Positions 8,201 to 17,193 are shown, numbered from the stretch's first letter. The stretch: 64,000 nucleotides of DNA from Scytonematopsis contorta HA4267-MV1 (GCA_019359035.1 JAHHIC010000031.1:62001-126000), one strand, 5' to 3'. The notes: generated by a model not told the origin, from the letters alone. Numbers and translations: made by a program.

Positions 8201-10941
8201 CCTTTTACAAGCAAACCAACAGTACCGGAAGCACTTAAACCTGGAGCAGTTGCTTGTTGAATTTGTAATTGCTCACCCGTCCATTGGAATTGAGCATTAA
8301 GAGGTTGTTGCAGTTGCGCTAAACCTTGGGAAAAGTTAACCTTCCCCGCTAATCTAATATCATTAGGTTCAAAAGAGGCGATATTTCCTGTTGCTAATAC
8401 ATTACCATTTAGCCTTCCCCGCAATGTATTCGACAAACGATTAAGTTGTATTTGGTAAATATTTGCTAAAGCTTGCCAATTCCCTTTATCAAGACGAATA
8501 TTTCTTAGATTTACTGCTCCTTGCGCTAAGTTTAACCTAGCTTGTCCTGCTGCTTGGATTGTTGCTAGCTCAAAGGATTTTGTATTTCCTGATAATTGTA
8601 GATTTGCATTTACGAGTTGTCCTTGTAAATTTTTCGGTAGATTTTCTGCAACCCTATTAAGCGCAATCTGAGAAACGTTAGTAGCAGTTTGCCATCGACC
8701 ATTACCAAGTCTAATATTTCTCAGATTTACCGTACCCTGAGCTAAACTTAACCTTGCTTGTCCTGCTGCTTGAATTGTTTCTATTCCAAAGGATTTAGTA
8801 TTTCCAGACAATTGTAGATTTGCATTTACGAGTTGTCCTTGTAAATTTTTTGGTAAGTTTTCTGCAACCCTATTAAGCGCAATCTGAGAAACGTTAGCAG
8901 CGGTTTGCCATCGACCATTACCAAGCCTAATATTCCTGAGATTTACCGTACCCTGTGCTAAGTTTAAATTAGCTCGTCCAGTTGCTGCAATTGTTGCAAG
9001 GTCAAATGAATCGGTATTTCCAGACAATTGTAAATTCGCATTTACGAGTTGTCCCTGTAAGTTTTTTGGTAAATTTTCTGCAACCCTATTAAGCGCAATC
9101 TGAGAAATATTCGCAGCGGTTTGCCATCGTCCATTATTTAGTCTAATATTATTTAAATTAATTGTACCCCCTTGAGCAAGATTTACATCCGCTTGTCCTA
9201 TTGCTTGAATTGTATTTGCTTTAACTGAGGCTGTATTACCAGATAAATTAAACTTACCGTTCAAAAGTCCTTGAAATTTAGGTGGTAGTTGAACAAATTG
9301 ACTCAGTTGAATTCCAGAAGTATTAACTTGAGCATTAAAGCGATTGTTTAGAAGTTGTCCACTACCCGTCACTTTTCCAGACCCAACATTAAAAACAGCA
9401 TTTTCTAACTGAAGAACTCCAGGTTTGGGAATCACAACTTCTAGTCTACCGGGGTAAGTAGCTGCTGGTGCTTGTACAAATATTTGGGAACGTACATTAT
9501 TTAGAGTTCCGGAGACTTGAGCATTTGCGGATAAATTCCCAATCTTAATATTATTGGATGAAAAGTTGTAGATTTGCGCTAGAGCATCACCCGAAAGTTG
9601 GTCTGCTTTTATGTTTAAAGCAACTTGACCTTGATTTCCTAAACCAACACGACCACTACCAGATATTGTTCCATCTATATTTCCACCTATATTTGGGGTG
9701 GCTTGAATCTGTTGTAAAATTACTTCTTTGGGAGTCACTGTAAAAGAACTACTGATATTTTGAAAAATAACCCGGTCAATTTGAGTTGCTTTTGTAGTGC
9801 TTACTTTTCCGATTATATTAGGTTGCTGAGGTGTCCCCTTTATTTGAAGATTTGCTTGCAATTCCCCAGCTACAGGGATTGGTGTTTTAACATTAAAAGT
9901 ATTCAACAGGCTTTTAACTGCAACAGGTTGGACAAAAGCATTAAGGTTATAACCTGTTTGAGTATTAATCGTTCCTTTGACTTGAACTGGTACAGTACCA
10001 AAGCGCGTAGTTAGATTATCTACACTGATATTTTGACCTATATTTTGACCCTGAAACTGTAGTTTACCCGTAGTCCCAATAAATGCTTGAGGCAAATTAG
10101 ATATTTTTGCTGTAACTTGATTAATATTAGCATTACCAGTAATTTCAGGTAGTTTTTGATTGGGCTTAAATCCCAAGTTTAAATTAGCATCTATACGACC
10201 AGCTTGTATATTAACTGGTGACTCGATTAAATTACTCACATCAGCCGCTAAAAAATTAGATGTATCAATTTTTAAATTAGTTTGCTGTGATTTAAAGTGC
10301 GAATCTCCAGAAATTGCTAAAGTTCCACCATTTGTTGGTTTAGTATTAATATTAAAATTAATTTTTTGATTATTATCTAAAAGATTTGCAACACCATTTA
10401 ACTCTGTAAACCCTATTGAATTTCGAGGTTTACTTGGTTGAGAATAAGGTAATAAAACTGCATTTCCATTTTCAAGTCTTAATGAATTTAATTTCGTTGT
10501 TAAAAAATTTCTTCCATCACTCGGTAAATCAGTATTAATTTTTGTCGTTACCCAGCGTCCATCTTTATCCTGTGCAATATAAACTTGAGGCTTAACTAAT
10601 GCAACATTTAACTGTAGAGTCCGCTGAAAAATTAAACGTAATGGGTCAAAATCTACTACTACCGCTTCTGCTGTCAAGTTATCTACATCAGTATTGGTTG
10701 CTGGAACTGATGTAGCACCGAACTTCAAATTTGTAAACCCTACGCTCTCAACTTTTCCTAGCTGTACAGGTCGTCCCAGAATCTTCTGTACATTTTCTTC
10801 TACCAAAGGTGCTAACCTAGAGTTCACAAAAACCCAAGACCACCAAGCACCCCCCACAATACCAGCGAGCAAAATTACACTAAAAGCAATCGTGGTACGA
10901 TTTAATAACAAAAGCCACAAACGTGTATTGGAGTTTCTCAT
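5239..10941 (-). CDS. tamB: TamB-like (DUF490) translocation/assembly module protein
   Basis: This is a 1900-residue protein with one N-terminal transmembrane anchor (about residues 15-38), a very long beta-rich periplasmic region and a C-terminal DUF490/TamB domain (about 1500-1900) ending in alternating hydrophobic residues and a final Phe. That architecture fits AsmA/TamB proteins, which bridge inner and outer membranes and act in outer-membrane protein assembly or lipid transfer. Length is within the large cyanobacterial range. The middle holds at least three near-identical 72-residue repeats (see 8500-9300). Start: ATG immediately before the charged-plus-hydrophobic anchor. It is transcribed alone, towards the AAA-CHASE2 gene, with a repeat-rich gap between. 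Family assignment is strong; the cargo is unknown in cyanobacteria. Confidence 0.88.
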   Translation of the reverse strand: MRNSNTRLWLLLLNRTTIAFSVILLAGIVGGAWWSWVFVNSRLAPLVEENVQKILGRPVQLGKVESVGFTNLKFGATSVPATNTDVDNLTAEAVVVDFDPLRLIFQRTLQLNVALVKPQVYIAQDKDGRWVTTKINTDLPSDGRNFLTTKLNSLRLENGNAVLLPYSQPSKPRNSIGFTELNGVANLLDNNQKINFNINTKPTNGGTLAISGDSHFKSQQTNLKIDTSNFLAADVSNLIESPVNIQAGRIDANLNLGFKPNQKLPEITGNANINQVTAKISNLPQAFIGTTGKLQFQGQNIGQNISVDNLTTRFGTVPVQVKGTINTQTGYNLNAFVQPVAVKSLLNTFNVKTPIPVAGELQANLQIKGTPQQPNIIGKVSTTKATQIDRVIFQNISSSFTVTPKEVILQQIQATPNIGGNIDGTISGSGRVGLGNQGQVALNIKADQLSGDALAQIYNFSSNNIKIGNLSANAQVSGTLNNVRSQIFVQAPAATYPGRLEVVIPKPGVLQLENAVFNVGSGKVTGSGQLLNNRFNAQVNTSGIQLSQFVQLPPKFQGLLNGKFNLSGNTASVKANTIQAIGQADVNLAQGGTINLNNIRLNNGRWQTAANISQIALNRVAENLPKNLQGQLVNANLQLSGNTDSFDLATIAATGRANLNLAQGTVNLRNIRLGNGRWQTAANVSQIALNRVAENLPKNLQGQLVNANLQLSGNTKSFGIETIQAAGQARLSLAQGTVNLRNIRLGNGRWQTATNVSQIALNRVAENLPKNLQGQLVNANLQLSGNTKSFELATIQAAGQARLNLAQGAVNLRNIRLDKGNWQALANIYQIQLNRLSNTLRGRLNGNVLATGNIASFEPNDIRLAGKVNFSQGLAQLQQPLNAQFQWTGEQLQIQQATAPGLSASGTVGLLVKGTAQVTALNLNVFAQGYNLQNLPFALPGNVALLGSANFAGQVTGTLDAIKATGDIGLRNFRVNGLAFDPSLTGKVNFQSGQEAQLQLNGKQDVIAVNIGADNRPNSFLIRRDSSVATGRREGDNLLVNVRDFPIGVLQSFLPKNVNNFGRVAGDLSADLTVNLNNFGTSGDVTIDKPQIGRAVANQFRGRIGFDNGNFSLTQGELRQGENLYLLSGSLPSAPNRPLEFKVSFNQANIQSFLQGFSIFALEDLSSGLQTPTFGNASDLATQPVSLQKTDFLAQLRQYSEIVKQVEQQRTQENKKGRIPTLAELQGKLDGAVTVAGTLQSGLNLGFNFQGSNLAWGDYNINKFVANGNFADGLLTLLPVSVNLDKGRLAFRGQFSLDELSGQAEVIEFPLDLVKAFTPNLPMNVTGNLNALITLAGSLKNPAAKGEISLSNGTLNNQPVQSAQLSFGYSDARLNFGSNVLVTGTQPLQITGKIPFGLPFASVQPDSNQIDIQANVQNEGLSILNVLNNQVSWVDGQGQVNVAVTGTLSQPTINGVASVKNATFKAQVLNEPLTNVTGNLKFTGDSIFVEGVQGEYREGQLTASGILPIVASQNAQSSSENNPLTVSLNNLRANLQELYQGGVSGNAVIRGTAFNPQLGGEIRLSDGEISLRQQANTGNLARRTTSTSFNTTLLNRTTPIPNEDTSPTSISANNQQTTSPVPIEFTNLKLILDNNVRVTQQPIASFIARGDITLNGTLAKPRPDGTIDVERGQINLFSTQFALARGYKHTATFTPSQGFDPFLDVRLVAIVPEARRTRILESPLSGEIEDVSANNFGTLNTVRVQAIANGPASKLADNLQLTSQPNRSRAEIVALLGGSVVDFLDQPDAALGVVSLAGSAVFGGLQGTFNEIGQLVGLSELRVSPTVVTNSRTNSSVLGLSAEAVFDISNNFSASLSRVFATDEPFRYNLLYRLNDEIILRGSTNLSDESRATVEFERRF
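8500..9300 (-). repeat. Intragenic 216-bp tandem repeats in tamB
   Basis: The segment with NLPKNLQGQLVNANLQLSGN recurs three times at a 72-residue (216-bp) spacing, with the linked stretch AQGTVNLRNIRLGNGRWQTA nearly identical between units; more diverged copies lie on both sides. Borders are approximate. Confidence 0.75.
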
Positions 10942-11210
10942 AATGGTAGATTTTTTTTTTATATAGCTTCTGTTATTAAAGAAACCTGGTTATTTTATAC
11001 CAATTTGATTTGACTTTGAAAGTTGTAATTAATACCAATCACGTCAAATCTTAAATCTTAACAAGTTGTAAAATACACTCATGTTTTTACGCAGTTGAGA
11101 GAAAATTTATTCCATAAATTAACAATTTAATTACCTAGTAAAAGTTAGTAAATACTTTATTCATCTTTTTACACATCTATCTTAAGCAAGAAAAGCATTT
11201 ATAGAGTATT

Positions 11211-11900
11211 ATGCAAAATATTAATCCGCTCAGTGATGCAAAAATAGTTGACTCTTGGCTATCAAATGCTGCTCCCTGGATTGAGGCTATCCGAGAAGAG
11301 CAAATAGAAAGCCGTAAACTGGTTACAAATCAAGCGATTATTGAAGCAATAATAAGCAAAATCCCTAAAAATTTGTTAGATATTGGATGCGGTGAAGGTT
11401 GGCTAGCACGTGCTTTATTTAAATACGGAATTGATGTACTGGGAATTGATGCGACTCCAGCACTAATTACCCAAGCACAAAAAGAAGGTGGAGGAGATTT
11501 TCAAGTTATGTCTTACGAAGAATTTGCACAAGGTAAATTGTCGAGAACGTTTGATGCTGTTGCGAGTAACTTTGCACTTTTGGGTAAAGAATCTGTCGAA
11601 GATGTATTTAGAACAGTTCCATCTGTTTTAAATCAGGGTGGGTATTTTTTTGTGCAAACAATTCATCCATTGGTCGCAACTGATGAGCAAGCTTACGAAG
11701 ATGGATGGCGTTCTGGTTCTTGGGCTGGGTTTAGTTCCCAATTTACAAACCCGGCTCCTTGGTATTTTAGAACATTGGAATCCTGGATTAAATTGTTTGA
11801 GAGCGTGGATTTACGTATTCGAGAAATGCGGGAGCCGAAACATCCAAAGACTAATAAGCCTGCGTCTGTGTTATTTATTGCCCAAATATCGGCTCAGTAG
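11211..11900 (+). CDS. Class I SAM-dependent methyltransferase
   Basis: This 229-residue protein has a Rossmann-type SAM-binding motif I, LLDIGCGEGWLARAL, at residues 55-69, and the acidic motif II VLGIDATP at about 76-83. The post-core region VASNFALLGKESVEDVF and GGYFFVQTIHP fit the Methyltransf_11/23 group that includes UbiE/UbiG-like enzymes. No signal peptide or membrane segment is present, so it is cytoplasmic. The substrate cannot be inferred, and no adjacent biosynthetic genes help: it stands alone between the divergent tamB and a repeat-rich spacer. ATG start chosen as the first Met of the frame, with N-terminal helix DSWLSNAAPWIEAI typical of these enzymes. Confidence 0.85.
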   Translation: MQNINPLSDAKIVDSWLSNAAPWIEAIREEQIESRKLVTNQAIIEAIISKIPKNLLDIGCGEGWLARALFKYGIDVLGIDATPALITQAQKEGGGDFQVMSYEEFAQGKLSRTFDAVASNFALLGKESVEDVFRTVPSVLNQGGYFFVQTIHPLVATDEQAYEDGWRSGSWAGFSSQFTNPAPWYFRTLESWIKLFESVDLRIREMREPKHPKTNKPASVLFIAQISAQ

Positions 11901-11934
11901 TCAATTTATAAAATAAAAGTCAAATATCACGTAG

Positions 11935-12003
11935 GATGGGTTAGGCGCATTTGTAAAATTTAGTTGGAGGCTTTTTAAGTCGGATGAAGCGCCGTAACCC
12001 ATC
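11935..12003. repeat. Dispersed GATGGGTTAGGCGC inverted repeat
   Basis: GATGGGTTAGGCGC at 11935-11948 is nearly complementary to GCGCCGTAACCCATC at 11989-12003. This is a hairpin of a type widely scattered in filamentous cyanobacteria, placed just after the methyltransferase gene. Confidence 0.7.
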
Positions 12004-12027
12004 ACTTTTGTAGAACTTAGCCTCTAG

Positions 12028-12176
12028 AAGGGTGTTTATAAACAGAATTCGTTACCACAAGCCAGTGACTTCAGTCACTGTCTAAAAGCTAAAGTCCTCT
12101 ATAAGAGGACTGAGTAATACATCAAAAACGAATATTTTACAAAATTTAAAACGTTCCTAAAAATCTTATTTATCTT
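12028..12176. mobile_element. Truncated copy of the 287-bp inverted-repeat element
   Basis: It begins AAGGGTGTTTATAAAC after a TAG trinucleotide and contains GCCAGTGACTTCAGTCACTG, then AAAGCTAAAGTCCTCT and its complement. It aligns over about 150 bp with the reverse complement of the element at 62042-62328, through AAAAATCTTATTT, but lacks the other terminal repeat. The rest of the 11901-12425 gap contains GCGGGCATCTTGCCCGC-type hairpin sequence at about 12270-12290 and no gene. Confidence 0.75.
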
Positions 12177-12425
12177 ATCAGTCGGACGCCGATATCGACT
12201 TGACCAAATTGACAGCTATTTGATTTGGTACAGATTAACACTTCTTTGATTATACCTACTTTCTTGTGGTGCGGGCATCTTGCCCGCTTAAGCGCTAAAT
12301 TTTCTACTTTACCCACTTAAGCGTTACATCTTCCACTTTGCCCGCTTCCGATAGAAAAAGACTTTGACAACAGAGTTTACGATTGTTATAAACGACAAAA
12401 TATACTTGAAAATTATATATAAATC

Positions 12426-13811
12426 ATGAAGCGTAGAGATACCCTAAAACTTATATTATCTGGTGCTGGGATTGGTTACTTGTTTCATCAGTTCCGTGAA
12501 AACCCCAGTAATTTCCACATAGAAAGCCTCATAGCATCTTTACCATATTCAAACAAAACTATCAATACAAAAGCCACAGTTAATTGGGCAAAAATAATAG
12601 CAAAATCGACCCCAAAAACCTTTGGCTCCAATGACTTCCAAATAGTAGACATAAAAAACGCAACTGATACAACCTACCGAAGTCAAATATCAAAAATCGG
12701 CTTTGGTCTAATTAGGATTCATCAAGCAGAAATTAGCGATAAATGGAGCAATCCAGTAACAAAAACATGGGACTTTAATAAAATAAAAGCTATTTACAAC
12801 CCATATTATTCCACCAAAGCAACAGTCATTCAAAATATTCCAGGTTGGCCAAAATGGATGGCAACCGATAAGCAAGGTCTACTACAGCCTAGTGAATATA
12901 AAAATTACGCAAACTTTTGCAGTCAACTCGTAGACATAATCAACAACCGTCTCCGTCATAACGTCATCTACTGGGAACCCTTAAACGAGCAAGATGTTCG
13001 CTACCAAAAAGCTGGTAAATTAGACGAACTTTGGAAAATTTATAATTTAGCTGCATCTGCTATGAAAGCCAAAGACTCAAAAATCAAAATCGGGGGTCCC
13101 GTTTTAACTTGGGACGAAGAATCAAGAATGGCATCTTTTCTAGAAAAATGTAAATCAAATGTAGATTTTATATCTTGGCATCGTTATGCTAGTAGTAGCC
13201 CCAAAGATACCACCGATAGCTTAATGTCCAACACACCTTATTATGGACAGCAAGTAAAAAAGTTTCGTGCATTAGCAAAGCAATATGTGCCCAATCGCTA
13301 CATACCCCTGTTTTTGGGAGAATATAACATCAACTATTCCTGGAAATCAGGAGAAAAACGTCACCAAACTCATATAGGTGCTGTTTGGTTTGCTTCCGTT
13401 CTGAAACATTTAGCAGAAGCTGGTATTGATATGTCAGCATCTTGGAACATTAAAGATGGAGTTTATGGTTTAATCGACCCAAATAATAAACTGCGACCGC
13501 CTGCAACATTATTTACCTGGGCGATTAAGTATTTGACTGGTTCTGTAGCATCTACTACCACTAATAATTCTTTTGTAGAAATAATGGCTGTTAAACAAGC
13601 TAGCGGTAAATATTCTTTACTATTAATTAATAAATTAAACAGACCCACTCAGGTCACTATTGATGGGATGAAGTCTATCAAGCTCCCTCATACTGCATCA
13701 ATATTTTATCTAGATGCCAATGGGGTCAAAAATACTACTAATTCCCCAGCTTCCCTTTTTGCAAAACCCTTTAGCTTAGCTCCATATTCTGTGGCTGTAC
13801 TGCACCTGTAA
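12426..13811 (+). CDS. Tat-exported GH-A clan glycoside hydrolase (GH39-like)
   Basis: This 461-residue protein starts MKRRDTLKLILSGAGIGYLF, a twin-arginine signal (RRDTLK) followed by a hydrophobic segment, so it is probably exported folded. The body is a TIM-barrel glycosidase: WEPLNEQD places the acid/base Glu at residue 188 (the Asn-Glu pair of clan GH-A) and PLFLGEYN places the nucleophile Glu at 299; FISWHRYASSS at about 248-258 fits a substrate-loop His/Tyr. A C-terminal beta domain (about 370-461) resembles those of GH39 and GH51-type enzymes. Likely substrates are extracellular or sheath polysaccharides such as xylan- or mannan-like chains, but this is inference. It is monocistronic. 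Family level GH39 versus a neighbouring clan-A family is not certain. Confidence 0.82.
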   Translation: MKRRDTLKLILSGAGIGYLFHQFRENPSNFHIESLIASLPYSNKTINTKATVNWAKIIAKSTPKTFGSNDFQIVDIKNATDTTYRSQISKIGFGLIRIHQAEISDKWSNPVTKTWDFNKIKAIYNPYYSTKATVIQNIPGWPKWMATDKQGLLQPSEYKNYANFCSQLVDIINNRLRHNVIYWEPLNEQDVRYQKAGKLDELWKIYNLAASAMKAKDSKIKIGGPVLTWDEESRMASFLEKCKSNVDFISWHRYASSSPKDTTDSLMSNTPYYGQQVKKFRALAKQYVPNRYIPLFLGEYNINYSWKSGEKRHQTHIGAVWFASVLKHLAEAGIDMSASWNIKDGVYGLIDPNNKLRPPATLFTWAIKYLTGSVASTTTNNSFVEIMAVKQASGKYSLLLINKLNRPTQVTIDGMKSIKLPHTASIFYLDANGVKNTTNSPASLFAKPFSLAPYSVAVLHL

Positions 13812-13963
13812 AATTATTTAGTTTTTATACTTTATAATTCAATGTGTACGAAATTACACTTATATGCCATAATTGTGTAAAGTAAACTTTTTGACTAATT
13901 GTATCCCTATAGGCGTATTAATACTTAAAAAAGTTTATACTATAAATTAAGAGATGCAAAAAT

Positions 13964-14344
13964 ATGGCGAAATCATCCACAGCAACACTTACTATCGCTT
14001 TTAACGACCCTCAACTAGACCAAGAAGAAAAAGAAGAAGAAGTTCAAAAACTGCTGAAGCAAATGAAACAGCTTAAGGAAGTTGAATCTGTTGAGCGCGT
14101 ACTCGACCCCAATCCACCTATCGGTAACAAGTCTTTTTCCGCTTTCTTAGTGGGATTACTGACAGCAGAAGTTAGCCCAGCAAACATCAAAAAATTATTT
14201 CAGTTTTTAACCGACCGTTTAGGAAATAAATCTATCAAGATGAAAGTCAAAGCTTCAGACGGCAAAGAATTAGAAATCGAAACCAGCAGTAGAGAAGAAT
14301 TTGAAGTAGCTATGCAAAAAGCACAAGACTTTTTCCAAATATAG
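13964..14344 (+). CDS. EACC1-like small effector-associated protein
   Basis: This is a 126-residue soluble protein with an acidic, helix-forming N-terminal half (QLDQEEKEEEVQKLLKQMKQLKEVESVERVLDPNPP), a small hydrophobic segment FSAFLVGLLTAEVSPANIKKLF at about 64-85, and a beta-strand pair KSIKMKVKASDGKELEIETSS. This layout resembles the Effector-Associated Constant Component 1 family, described by comparative genomics as the small invariant partner of caspase, CHAT or trypsin effectors in bacterial conflict and signalling systems. The next gene, 6 nt downstream on the same strand, is a caspase-family protein, as expected for that pairing. The call rests on this context plus overall pattern; no catalytic residues are expected. 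Biochemical role is unknown. Confidence 0.75.
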   Translation: MAKSSTATLTIAFNDPQLDQEEKEEEVQKLLKQMKQLKEVESVERVLDPNPPIGNKSFSAFLVGLLTAEVSPANIKKLFQFLTDRLGNKSIKMKVKASDGKELEIETSSREEFEVAMQKAQDFFQI

Positions 14345-14350
14345 ACCAAA

Positions 14351-16666
14351 ATGTCTAAAAAGATAGCGTTACTGATTGGTGTAAGTGAGTATGAACCTGG
14401 GTTAACTGCTCTCCCTGCTGCTCTTGAGGATGTAAAATCGATGCAGCGAGTATTACAGCATCCAGAACTCGGTGGCTTTGATGAAGTAAAAATCCTTCCT
14501 AATCCAGATGCTCACACCATGCAACTGGAAATTGAAACTTTTTTTTCAGGTCGTAGTAAAGAAGATGTATTGCTGCTTTACTTTTCTGGACATGGAATCA
14601 AAGATGATAATGGCAGATTTTACTTCTCGACTTGCATCACTCGCAAAAATGCAAAAAATCAACTCATCAAAGCAACCGCTGTTGATGCTAGCTTTATTCA
14701 CGGACAAATGGATGACAGCCGGTCGAGACGTCAAGTAATTATTCTTGATTGTTGCTTCAGTGGAGCATTTGACCAATCACTAGTCGCAAAAGATGATGGT
14801 TCAGTGGATTTACAAAGTCAACTTGGTGCTGAAGGACGTGTTGTTCTTGCTTCTTCCAGTTCGACCCAATATTCATTTGAACAACAAGGAGCAGGAGTTT
14901 ACACCCGTTACCTAGTAGAGGGAATTGAAACTGGAGCTGGTGATTTAGACCAAGATGGTTTGATTTCAGCAAGGGAGTTGCATAAATATGCTTGTAGTAG
15001 ACTGTTCGAGAATTCTCTCAGTATGGAACCCAAAATTATTGTGTTAAAAGATGAAGGTTTTGATGTAGTTATTGCTAAAGCAAATAATATGTCAGCAAAA
15101 CCAAATCCAGATGATATTCATAATATCAATCAAAATGTTAACTTGGATGGAATGAGGCTAGGGACAGCGAAACCATCCGGAGATATCAATGATTTGGAAC
15201 CAAAAACCTTTTACCTGCGTAATTTCCTAGAACCTTACGAGAATTTTATCAAAGAGTTAATTAAACTACTTAGCAAATTAGCGAATAATAGTTTTAAAAG
15301 TAACTCTGATACTGTTCATGAAATTCTCAGTATAATTAAATGTGCTTCTGATGCTGATTTTGCTTTTGTTTTAGGTAACGACAAACAAAATAACTGGTAT
15401 GTGAAGGCACACAGTACTATTTGTGATAACACAGATAGTGATTTTTATTTTAATACTCTCAATTCATATATTTTACCTACTCTTTCACGAGTATCAATTT
15501 TTAACCCCGCTTATCACGGAACTTATAAATTTCATGAAGATAAAAAAGGTGTTGTCAAAGCTTTTGTCATAGTACCCTTAAAAACATTACCCGAAGCTGA
15601 GGTAATGGTTATTTGTGGTATGCCCCACGATTCTTATTTATTGGGGGATGCATATGGTAGAATTTTATCTAGCTTTTATAAAGCAACTCAAAAATTATTA
15701 CTTAATCCAGAACTAATAGAAGCAGCTATACTTGACGATTTAAAAAAAGATTTTGGATTTGTCGCAACTAGTTTATATGAACGAAGATTTCAACTATTTT
15801 GCGAACGTCTCCAAAAAATGATTGTTTATTTTGAACCCGTTCTGCATTTAGACGCAGACGATTTATTTATTAGTAGCTGGGAAGCCTTAGCTAGAGACCC
15901 AGAGACCTTAACTGCTCCTGTTGATTTATTTGCAGCAGCAGAAATCTGGGGACCAAGATTTACTATCGAGCTTGACCAATATTTTTTGGTGATGGCAACT
16001 CACAGTTATCAAGAAGCGAGAAGAAAAGCAAAAGAAAATAGGGCTAAGGATATTGTACCGCTATCTGTGAACGTCTATCCAGAATCTTTGATGCGAAGTG
16101 CATATTTTGAAACAGTTAACCGAATTCTTAAAGATAAAGTTATTACATCTAGAAATTTGATTTTGGAAATTTCTGAAAAAGCAGAAATACCTCAATCTAA
16201 TGATGGTATTCTTTTGGAATGTCCTTTAATTTTTTTCCAAAACAGGCTTTTAGAATACGTCAAAAAGCACAAAATTAGATTTGCAATTGATGATTTTGGT
16301 GTTGGCTATGCTTCCGTTTCTCGTTTAGCAGGTTTAAATAACCCTTATCATGTCAAAATTGATAGAAATATTTTGTATCATCATCCTTGTGATGTAATTA
16401 TCCGTTTTGTTCACGAGCTTGTTGGGGCTAATAATCTTAATCCGTCAAACGTGATTATAGAAGGTGTTGATGAAACTACTCCAATTAGTTTATATCAATT
16501 AAAACAATTGGGAGTTCACTATATCCAAGGACATATTGTAGGTAAACCTAGTCCCGAAATTTATCGCTTGACTCAACAGCAACACGAAAATCTCAGAAGC
16601 TTGATTTTGGGAGAAATAGTTAAAAATCAACCAAACGCAACTAAAAGTGTTAAGAATTACATATAA
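14351..16666 (+). CDS. Caspase-GAF-EAL fusion protein
   Basis: This 771-residue protein has three parts. Residues 1-245 are a caspase (peptidase C14) domain: YFSGHG with His81 and IILDCCFSG with catalytic-position Cys135, plus the start ALLIGVSEY. Residues about 315-450 look like a GAF sensory domain (ILSIIKCASDADFAFVLG, VKAFVIVPL). Residues about 480-745 are an EAL domain with essentially all phosphodiesterase signatures: EAL at 511-513, SVN with Asn574, LEIS with Glu606, IDDFG with Asp647-Asp648, VKID with Lys669, EGVD with Glu704 (the second acidic residue is Asp rather than Glu) and IQGHIVGKP. So both a Cys protease and a c-di-GMP hydrolase/sensor appear catalytically intact in one chain. 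It is the second gene of a two-gene operon with the EACC1-like gene. No membrane segment or signal peptide. The fusion is unusual; the functional logic (c-di-GMP control of a protease, or the reverse) is inference. Confidence 0.9.
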   Translation: MSKKIALLIGVSEYEPGLTALPAALEDVKSMQRVLQHPELGGFDEVKILPNPDAHTMQLEIETFFSGRSKEDVLLLYFSGHGIKDDNGRFYFSTCITRKNAKNQLIKATAVDASFIHGQMDDSRSRRQVIILDCCFSGAFDQSLVAKDDGSVDLQSQLGAEGRVVLASSSSTQYSFEQQGAGVYTRYLVEGIETGAGDLDQDGLISARELHKYACSRLFENSLSMEPKIIVLKDEGFDVVIAKANNMSAKPNPDDIHNINQNVNLDGMRLGTAKPSGDINDLEPKTFYLRNFLEPYENFIKELIKLLSKLANNSFKSNSDTVHEILSIIKCASDADFAFVLGNDKQNNWYVKAHSTICDNTDSDFYFNTLNSYILPTLSRVSIFNPAYHGTYKFHEDKKGVVKAFVIVPLKTLPEAEVMVICGMPHDSYLLGDAYGRILSSFYKATQKLLLNPELIEAAILDDLKKDFGFVATSLYERRFQLFCERLQKMIVYFEPVLHLDADDLFISSWEALARDPETLTAPVDLFAAAEIWGPRFTIELDQYFLVMATHSYQEARRKAKENRAKDIVPLSVNVYPESLMRSAYFETVNRILKDKVITSRNLILEISEKAEIPQSNDGILLECPLIFFQNRLLEYVKKHKIRFAIDDFGVGYASVSRLAGLNNPYHVKIDRNILYHHPCDVIIRFVHELVGANNLNPSNVIIEGVDETTPISLYQLKQLGVHYIQGHIVGKPSPEIYRLTQQQHENLRSLILGEIVKNQPNATKSVKNYI

Positions 16667-16974
16667 ATTGTGTTTATCGCATCTACTTAACAATCTGTTT
16701 TGTTTATTTAGTATTTGTAAAAGAAATCTCATATAAATCTCAGGTGACTTCAAAAATACAAAATCTCTAAATCCCTACCCATCATGAGTTTCACTATTTT
16801 ATTTAACAAAAGTTAAACTACCTAAGTTTTAAAATTTATCATCTAGCTTCATTTAGCATCTGCTTTGTTAAGCATTTGCTAATAGTTGTTTCAGCTTGTA
16901 TTGTTATACCGGAAAAAGTCCTTTCTATTGTGTATCCTGAAAAGGATTGAATTAAACAATAGTATGGAGGTCAA
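16667..16974. other. Spacer before the 72-residue gene
   Basis: AT-rich, no gene or clear terminator seen. The last bases contain a good ribosome binding site, TATGGAGG, five bases before the next ATG. Confidence 0.5.
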
Positions 16975-17193
16975 ATGACTCCACATGTAATGCGTCAGCT
17001 TTGGTCTGTAGTCGAAAACTCCCAATCTAAGACGCTGTTGCAGTTAGACGACGCAAGTTTGGTGCAGTGGCTGGTAAAACAAACCTTAAATCAAGGCTTA
17101 CTGGATAACCACCAAGCCGATTGCCTCAGCGATTACATTAAATCGCGAATCGAACTCATCCGCGAAATGGCTTATGAACGTCAATATTGTTAG
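16975..17193 (+). CDS. Conserved cyanobacterial 72-residue protein
   Basis: This small soluble protein (MTPHVMRQLWSVVENSQ...) has a helical pattern with the block LLQLDDASLVQWLVKQ and a second helix around DYIKSRIELIREMAYER. I recognise it as a type of short conserved cyanobacterial hypothetical protein with no assigned function. A strong GGAGG ribosome binding site sits five bases upstream of the ATG, supporting real translation. It converges on ribD, only 20 bp from that stop. No motif for metal or nucleotide binding is seen. Confidence 0.75.
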   Translation: MTPHVMRQLWSVVENSQSKTLLQLDDASLVQWLVKQTLNQGLLDNHQADCLSDYIKSRIELIREMAYERQYC

